Positions 53,601 to 60,000 of a stretch of DNA of 60,000 nt are shown one piece after another. Made by a program: the position numbers and the translations under genes. This stretch comes from Antedon mediterranea (taxonomy: Eukaryota > Echinodermata > Crinoidea > Comatulida > Antedonidae), in assembly GCF_964355755.1 (NCBI RefSeq), contig NC_092670.1, positions 35,205,795-35,265,794 of the forward strand, in the 5' to 3' direction. The notes below the pieces were generated by a model. The model had not been told where the DNA came from, searched no databases, and saw only the letters and a program-made list of their open reading frames with translations. Position 1 is the stretch's first letter; each line of letters starts with the position of its first letter.

Positions 53601-55187
53601 CAGCCAATTAGATTCCATACTGCAAGATTTGTATCTTTTACAAAAAAAGCCGAACAAAGTTACAAGATGTTCAAAGGTTGGATGGAGTCGAGCCCAGATT
53701 CCCTAGATTACTAGCTTATAGGTTTATTCTGGGTTCCAGACGGAGTTTTGACTATTAGTAAAAAGATAAATAGTTTGGCACATATGGCGTTTCAAACGTA
53801 TACTACTTAAACATCGAAAAGCCTCGAAAAAACTACAGACTTGAGGCAAGTGTAGCTTAGGTTATACTGGTTTTACTTACGACAATGTGAATCGTTCCAT
53901 TCCAGGCTCTGGCGTATAAAGAAATGATCCAATACCACTCGTCCAATTTTCTTCCTCGCTCCAGGAAGTACAATTGAGATCTACTTGTTTTCCATATATC
54001 AATTTATTTTGGCACTCCATACACAATAACTGGCCTTCCCCCTCGACGTGAGGGCGTTCGTCTGTACAAAGAAACTTTTGCATACCTTCGTAATTTCTCA
54101 TCCAGTTTACTTTCCATGATATTTTAACCTACAGAAGATAATAAATATTGTTATGCTATTACATTTGCTACAAGAAATCTACTCATAATTTCATAATATA
54201 TTATTATATTTTGTATATCTGTAACAGCTAGTATTCTATTCTAAAATGATTAGTACATTCAAATAAAAATGACAATTCAAATATAGTATGAATGTAAATA
54301 TTATTATTGTTGTGTTTACTAGAACATTGTGAGAAGTGCCATATTCAACATATTCAATAACGAAATGTCAAAGTCATAAAGTTTTGACATTTCCGTTATT
54401 TACTGAAATGTATTTTTACTACGTTTTTATTACAATATTGAATCAATTTAACTCTTTGTAAAATGTATATACCATACATACAAAACCGAAAATAAATTTA
54501 TTATGTGTAAGTAGTTTATGACGTCGTCCAATTGTTTTTCCGGATATTTCGCCAACTATGATTGGCTAGCCATTCACCAATCAAAAGCTATTTATCAAAC
54601 TATTATTACGAAACACTGAAGCCAAAAATCCTGGCCATATTGTTCAATATTTTATCGGTTTCTTTTATCAGTTTCAATTAAATATCAATTGGGAAATGGC
54701 AAAATAGTGCTTAACATGGTTTAAATGTGTTCAGTCGTCATGAGGTTTATTGTTCACTGATACTAAAACGTCGGTGTCAATAATCTTCTGACAACAAGCA
54801 ACAACAACAATTTTAGCAAAACCCATTTGTACTTATTTACAATATATCTGACTTACAATACAATAGCATGAGGCATTATCGGACTCTCGTACTTGCAGTG
54901 AACACGAGGAGTAGGCCTACAAATCTTCCTCCATATTTTTATACCCGTTTATGATTTACGTCATACGTTAAATTAATCATGCATAGCGGATTGTAACTAG
55001 AGCCATCTGAGATACACGATATCTTAATAAACTCTTGTTTTATCAGAAATGTAAATAAAAAAAGCATAATTTGTGTTACCTTTCCACCAGCTCTTGGTTT
55101 CCAACTAAAAGAACCACCTCGGAAATGCTTGGCTTCTATCGTTATAAGTAATGCCAAAACGGCAGTGAAAATAGTAAGGCGTAACAT
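47662..55187 (-). CDS. Secreted ZP-domain protein with N-terminal HFRGG-type domain
   Basis: Thirteen coding exons on the minus strand, phases consistent: 55080-55187, 53881-54128, 53286-53488, 52677-52816, 52049-52311, 51629-51784, 51207-51247, 50729-50856, 50060-50333, 49370-49581, 48537-48958, 48206-48311 and 47662-47853 (TAA), giving 830 residues. Signal peptide MLRLTIFTAVLALLITIEA, then KHFRGGSFSWKPRAGGK opening a Cys-containing domain I know only from uncharacterised invertebrate proteins. Next come a Cys-rich piece (ECPDVACSRGRCGRNKLCG) and a cadherin/Ig-like segment (RTVSWTPTENDLGKHFLLF). ZP-N follows (VDCGPSSLIVYIPK, KKCRATN, DFDECGT), then ZP-C (LYFSIEGL, IEHCFAVP, FIRCKTVVC). ZP domains polymerise into extracellular filaments or coats. 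After ZP-C an RGRR furin-type site is followed by only ~25 acidic residues and no membrane segment, unlike most ZP precursors. The start at 55187 lies six bases after a 'cag' acceptor, so the longer frame (Met at 55229) falls in intron. Confidence 0.93.
49604..49788. mobile_element. MITE-G copy in ZP gene intron 9
   Basis: TTAAGCGTGGTTCCCACTAG to 'agtgggaaccaagcttaa', 185 bp, very similar inside to 31650-31830 ('caatcacaaacgatggctta'). It begins 22 bp upstream (transcript sense) of a ZP-N exon acceptor, so it may contain the branch point region. Confidence 0.88.
52440..52545. repeat. Short inverted repeat in ZP gene intron 4
   Basis: 'aaaagtgtccatcttggcta' pairs with 'tagcctagatggaacttttt' around a ~35 bp middle. 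MITE-like hairpin, no target duplication seen. Confidence 0.5.
52930..53110 (-). repeat. LINE-like 3' tail in ZP gene intron 3
   Basis: The (aattc)n run at 52937-52956 followed by 'aaaaagacatttatttacgt' looks like a LINE 3' end in minus orientation; the same style of tail is at 25083 and 57617. No coding part remains. Confidence 0.4.
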
Positions 55188-55192
55188 TCCAA

Positions 55193-56458
55193 TCTGCTTT
55201 AGGTAAACAAACAATAAACAATGCAACATCTTTTTAAAACAAACTTACAGTACTTCAACATTTATATTTTATACCAGTACGTATGGACTTTCATTCGAAA
55301 ACAATAAAGAACTAAGTAATTGTTATTTTATAGTTTTTCCCATTTTGACTTCTAAATTTCGATTAGTTTGGGTCTTCAAATAATTGCTAGCATCATTTAA
55401 AGAAAAAATTTCGATTAGTTTGGGTCTTCAAATAATTGCAAGCATCATTTAAAGAAAAAAAGTATGCCTCAATTGAGGTCTGATGTATTTTAGTCTCAAT
55501 CAGATTATTTTAAAAGTGCGTAACCAATCTTGTAGAGATAATTGATAGAAAATAAATATCCGAAATGACGTTTGAATAAGGCTTAAATAAATTCTGACCC
55601 AGATTTTTATCAAAGAAACAGAAAGTTTAATTTTGTTCTAACAAATTACCGAAAGCCTTTAAAATTATATTTTAGGAAGTGAAGAATACTGATAAAACTA
55701 TATCATGACCCAATCTTGTTGATGATTTTAGACATGTTTATTTCAATTTCTTTAATAGGCCTAATAATTATAGAAAAATGTATATGCCTATATTTAGTAA
55801 TACGGTAATTTGCAATTATAATAACTTTTTACTTGGATTTATAATATCTGTTATACTTTTACACTATTTTGAGATTTATAATTATTATATTTCAGAAGTA
55901 TTAATGCCTAAACATTAAAATTTATTATTAAAATAAGTTAATCTCTGTCTACACTATCAAACTTTATGTGACAGACAATGGGTTTGGTTAAAATTAACCG
56001 TTTCTTTTGTCTTTTTATAAGTTAAATAATTTTGTTTTTGTTTGTTTTTTGTTTTATAGAAGTGAATAACTTTATTAAAACTGCAAAATGGCCTATTTAA
56101 AGTCTGATTTATTAATCTTCAGTTTTTATGTTTGTTGTTGGGAAAATACAAATTAGTCCTACTATTTAAAATCATACGCTGCTTTTCAATTAAGAGAAAA
56201 TGTATAAAGATTAACTTCGACAAATTTCTTCTTTAAACCTTTGTTAGAATGACATTTGTATTTAAATAAAGATACGATATAATGAATTATTAAATTCAGT
56301 CGTTTAAAAGTAAGCAATGTGCTACTTATCAGAGGGCCCCTTGATTGTCAGCATATAAATAAGGTTGAATAAAAAAAACTATAAAAAAAAACTTACCAAA
56401 CAATGCAATTATCCAAATGTTATCAAAGTATGTTGGTGGAAATCGGTTGATACTAACT
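55193..56458 (-). other. Probable 5' UTR intron and non-coding first exon of the ZP gene
   Basis: Minus strand: a donor 'gtaagttttt' at 56393 ends a ~65 bp exon (about 56394-56458) that starts after a TATA box. An acceptor 'cctaaagcag' ends at 55194. The intron carries a 55 bp tandem repeat (55355-55460, 'cgattagtttgggtcttcaa' twice), a MITE-A left end (55943-55978) and repeat R copy 4 (55978-56160). Confidence 0.55.
55943..55978. mobile_element. MITE-A copy 11, left end only
   Basis: 'tctctgtctacactatcaaa' then 'ctttatgtgaca', joined directly to dispersed repeat R. Confidence 0.65.
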
Positions 56459-56480
56459 AAAACTTTGTAAAGTCCATTCT

Positions 56481-56488
56481 TTTATATA
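56481..56488 (-). promoter_or_regulatory. TATA box of the ZP gene
   Basis: Minus-strand 'cttatataaaagaa' is a good TATAAA match, 90 bases before the proposed first-exon donor, which places the start near 56455. Confidence 0.6.
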
Positions 56489-56499
56489 AGAGTCACACA

Positions 56500-58065
56500 C
56501 GTTTTCTGGGCTTGGCCTAAGTCCAAACTGGGTGAAAGTTCACTAGTCAATGTCGAGACGAGTATCATTGCGTCGAAGCGACCGATTCCCCAAAGGACTC
56601 ATGTACAAAGCAGAACAGCGGATGTATATTAAGTTAATCCGTAGGTAAATCGGCCAATCATTAGAGTCTGTGATTTCAGCGTGACGAAATAATAACTGAT
56701 CTCTTTTTTGTTGATACTGCTTTTATAACGTCTTTTTAATTCCCTGTAAGTGGGCTCTGTTAAGATTAAGAGTTTGGCAGTTTTAGTAAGTTTACCGGTT
56801 GCCTTTGGATAAAGTCTGGACAATGATTTCCGTTAGGGTAGGTCTGAATAATTTAAACATGAGATTGTGAAGATCCTATTGAACGCAGTTGGTTTATTTT
56901 ACGTAATAATCCAATAGCGAATATCAACCACTGCGATCTACATTTGATCTTGATATAATTTTTGTAAATGTTTTTTTGCAGTGCAAAATAAATCGTGAGT
57001 TATTTAACGGCATTTTCTATGAAATAAAAATAATACAATGTTTTACCCAAGAGACTTTAAAGGACAATAATTTATATATTAACTAGCCAGTCATTAATTA
57101 ACAACAACAAACACGATGACCAACGTAATCATGCATGAGCATTAACAATTTGCCATCAGTGTCTAAATGAACTCTCATTTTCTCGATTAATAGAACAAAC
57201 ATTTAAATAGTTGCAAAAGTAGATGTAATGATACAGTTAAATAGGCCTATAATTTGTTCAGGTCTTTTTGTACTAATTGTATGTTATGGTGTAACCACAC
57301 TGTAAAAACTATAACATCTCTGGAGGTGTGCTATAACAACTCATTGAGAATGTTGCTAGGCTCACCTAAGCACTGTATTGCTTGTAAGTAAGTTTGCCAC
57401 GAGTAGAATTCCCTCTTTTTATGAGCATTTACGCAAGTGCGTCTATGGTTTTAGAATAAGAGTTTTGAATATTGAAAATTTTCTTGTTAGGTGTCCTACG
57501 AACTATTTGTTACAATCTTCAAATCTCTTCACTAATGGGAGAAAATCCTATTTTAGTGTGATGTTTCGTTTTGTATTGTTTTTTGTATATATTGAATATG
57601 TATTATCAAATAAAGTAGGCCTAATCAATCAATCAATATTCTTTTTTTTTATCTTTTCCAAAAATTCATGACGTAATTTTTAGTTCCCGTGGTGTCTGGT
57701 TAAGTTTCAGCAATGTTGTTACGCATTGGCATTTATTTGCAAAAAAAAAAAGAAAAATGCCGAGCTTAGGTAGGCCTATACGTCATGTGCGTGCAATGCG
57801 CGTTGGGAAAATTATTTTAATTAAAGTCAAAGGTTTAATCAATAAAATCTTTTAGATTTAATTATGGGGTAAATAAACTCCAACATACTTTAACACTTAA
57901 ATTAAATTGGATTTATTTTTATTGCGCATAATGTATTCACGTCCCACGTCTGATGAAGATATTAGCAAGTAATCTTTTTGATAAGCTTATTAATACATTT
58001 GTTAATGAATATTAATGGTATGATTAAACTTGATGTATTAATCAAATGACACATGACTCTCCTAT
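56500..58065. other. Intergenic stretch upstream of the ZP gene
   Basis: No supported gene. Contains a LINE-like 3' end on the plus strand (about 57378-57640) that ends in AATAAAG followed by (aatc)n at 57620-57632. A 64-codon minus frame at 56629-56823 lacks splice or family support. Confidence 0.45.
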
Positions 58066-58212
58066 TTAAAGCTCTGTCTACACTTTCAAACAAAAATGTG
58101 ATGTGCTTAAATATGGCAGTGGTATGACCAAATATGGTAGTGATATGACATCATCATGTCAATATGGGCACATCACATTTTTTGTCACATAAAGTTTGAT
58201 AGTGTAGACTTA
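58066..58212. mobile_element. MITE-A copy 12
   Basis: TTAAAGCTCTGTCTACACTT to 'gtttgatagtgtagactta', 147 bp, with 'caaatatggtagtgatatga' units inside. Confidence 0.85.
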
Positions 58213-59368
58213 ATGTTTCACGCGTATTCATTCGGTGCGATAATTGTTATCGAATTACATTTTTGGGTTTATGATTAATTTTGGATTCAAGTTATTAAAA
58301 AACAGCTTTATTTCATTTTACGTTTCTAAATTCTTACTTGAAGAATTGCAATTAGTTATATTGTTGTTTGAATTACAACTATTTATGTTTTCCACATACG
58401 GTTACATAAGTAACGTGTGAGATTTATATTTGTTGTGGTCGTGATAATAATAATAATAATACGTCAAAACCAAACAACACCCATTTTATGCGGTAAATGT
58501 TAAGATGTATACCCTTGAAGTAAGTTGATATGCAATAATATAAATACACTTGGGAAAGGAGAACCAAATGAATTGGTTTGACCAATACCGATACAGTCGA
58601 AGAAATCCCGCAAATTCAATAACCAGCGCGTCGAATAACCAGCGCGTCGAATAAACGCCGCTGTCAAATATATACCGAATTACTGCCGCTCTGTAACTTT
58701 ACTGTCCAATAAACATCGCAATTACATAGTAGTTTAGTCGATTACGCACCGCTGTCAATATGTAAAATGTATTTTTTGTTTCTACAAAACTATATAGTAA
58801 ACTGGATCGGACTTAATGTGACCTATTAAGAATGAATGTCACGGCAGTTTACTTGCAGACGTTGTCTCACATTCATCCCTCGTCTGCTACAGATCATCAC
58901 GACGATCTTCTGAGCCTGTAGTCTTCCTGCGCCCCAAGGTTAGGGTAGTTACTGCCAAGTACCGAGACCATAGATTAACCATCAACACTGCGAAGCACAC
59001 CACCCAGCACACAACCCTTAATGTAGATTCTAGGCATAGACACGGTTAAATGCACCGGCTTACGCGCCGGCTTACTTCCACTTACTTCCCATTTAACTAG
59101 ACTTTCCCATAGGATCAAAATCGCATATCCTCCTAGACGGTTCATTTTAAATAAAATTGATGTAATAACGAAAGTACTCAATTTCTCGTGAATCAATTAT
59201 TGTATAATGTTGAGTGACATTAAAGATATATATTAGAACATGCATTAAACCAATTAGACACTAATCCGTATGAAGACAATTACAAGTTATGTTTCGAGTT
59301 TAACTTTTGTAACACGTGTTAAACTTGACAGAGACTCGCCTCTGTTATGCATGTAGTCTTTTTCACGC
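58213..59368. other. Intergenic stretch with transposon fragments
   Basis: Includes a short (taa)n run (about 58444-58461) and a stretch with two adjacent 'ccagcgcgtcgaataa' units (58622-58655) that looks like transposon-end DNA. No gene seen. Confidence 0.4.
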
Positions 59369-59511
59369 TTAGGCCCCACATTATCAAACTAGTTTGACAA
59401 AAAAAGTTTGATGTGCCCAAATATGGTAGTAATACGACATCACCGTGTCCATATGGGCACATCACATTTTGTTGCCGCTTAAAGTGTAATAGCGTATAGA
59501 CTGAACTTTAG
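59369..59511. mobile_element. MITE-A copy 13
   Basis: Degenerate ends ('ttaggccccacattatcaaa' and 'gcgtatagactgaacttta') around a typical core 'gcccaaatatggtagtaata'. Confidence 0.7.
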
Positions 59512-59589
59512 AGTTTACGCATCTAGTAGCGTATCCAATATTTTGAAATAAGGCGAGGGGGCTTTGAGGTGCTGAACTTAAAGATTTAT

Positions 59590-59935
59590 TGTCCCCCTGA
59601 AACAATAATTCTTAAACATTTTTATGCTGCATATGACATTTAATGTCACCTAATAGTTATCCACTTTGACCAAAAATTGAATCGAAAATGAAATGTATTT
59701 ACCTAAAAACCTGTAATTTAAAGCAAAAAAATTGTCAAATTGGCTGCCAGATTTTTGGATGGATTTAACCATTTTATTTTGTCATTTTTAAAAATAATTT
59801 TTTCCGTTTTCTTTCTACGGAAGTGATTAACTATATTAAAATAAAAAATAATATATTTAAAGTCTGATTTAATTAAACTGTATTTTTCATTTTTTGGTGG
59901 TCAACACATCTTTAACCTAATGTACTATCTTTTGC
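59590..59935 (+). repeat. Dispersed repeat R, copy 5
   Basis: Starts 'gtccccctgaaacaataat', includes 'ttgaccaaaaattgaatcg' and 'ggtggtcaacacatctttaa'. It is the copy closest to full length together with 36510-36830. Confidence 0.7.
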
Positions 59936-60000
59936 ATTTTTTCCTACTCCTTCAGCCCATGGTATTATCTATCTCTAAACAGTATTATATTTTAAAGCGT

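Noticed and set aside
55188-55229. Longer N-terminus (Met at 55229) for the ZP protein
   Set aside because: A 'cag' acceptor at 55194-55196 and a TATA-box first exon near 56455 place this part in an intron. The shorter start gives a clean signal peptide.
56629-56823. 64-codon basic frame upstream of the ZP gene
   Set aside because: No promoter, splice sites or recognisable motif; length is expected by chance here.

Overview
The window is nuclear DNA of an intron-rich, AT-rich animal. Every real gene is split into short exons with GT/AG borders; there are no operons or bacterial signals. The three recognisable conserved proteins look deuterostome-like. The palindromic octamer TAGGCCTA occurs about 29 times, a habit I associate with echinoderm genomes. 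An echinoderm is my best guess, but this is inference.

Layout: 1-13233 (+) holds the 3' nine coding exons of a ZMYND11 (BS69) orthologue: end of the bromodomain, zinc finger, PWWP, coiled coil and MYND finger. Its N-terminal exons lie upstream or were not found. 17041-27667 (+) holds a complete 13-exon formimidoyltransferase-cyclodeaminase (FTCD, 545 aa). 28853-44800 (-) holds a tandem family of small secreted proteins, each with three exons: signal peptide, coiled coil ending in a Cys-x-Cys motif, and one Link (hyaluronan-binding type) module. Three copies are intact (206, 200 and 198 aa), one is a broken pseudogene, and one is only a promoter remnant. 47662-56490 (-) holds a complete secreted ZP-domain protein (830 aa, 13 coding exons plus a probable non-coding first exon). 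56500-60000 shows no gene.

ZMYND11 (chromatin reader) and FTCD (histidine/folate metabolism) are unrelated housekeeping-type genes. The Link cluster and the ZP gene both encode disulfide-rich, oligomer-forming extracellular proteins and probably act in a matrix, coat or defence setting; a shared role is only inferred.

Much of the rest is short DNA transposons, many with clear terminal inverted repeats (TIRs). They include one family with 13 copies, nested insertions up to four deep, tRNA-derived SINEs, LINE 3' ends and minisatellites. The most striking structure is a 3.8 kb array in an intron of the second Link gene: three direct copies and one inverted copy of a ~945 bp unit, making a near-perfect ~1.9 kb palindrome. 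The duplicated neighbouring gene keeps the corresponding empty sites, so the insertions can be delimited exactly.
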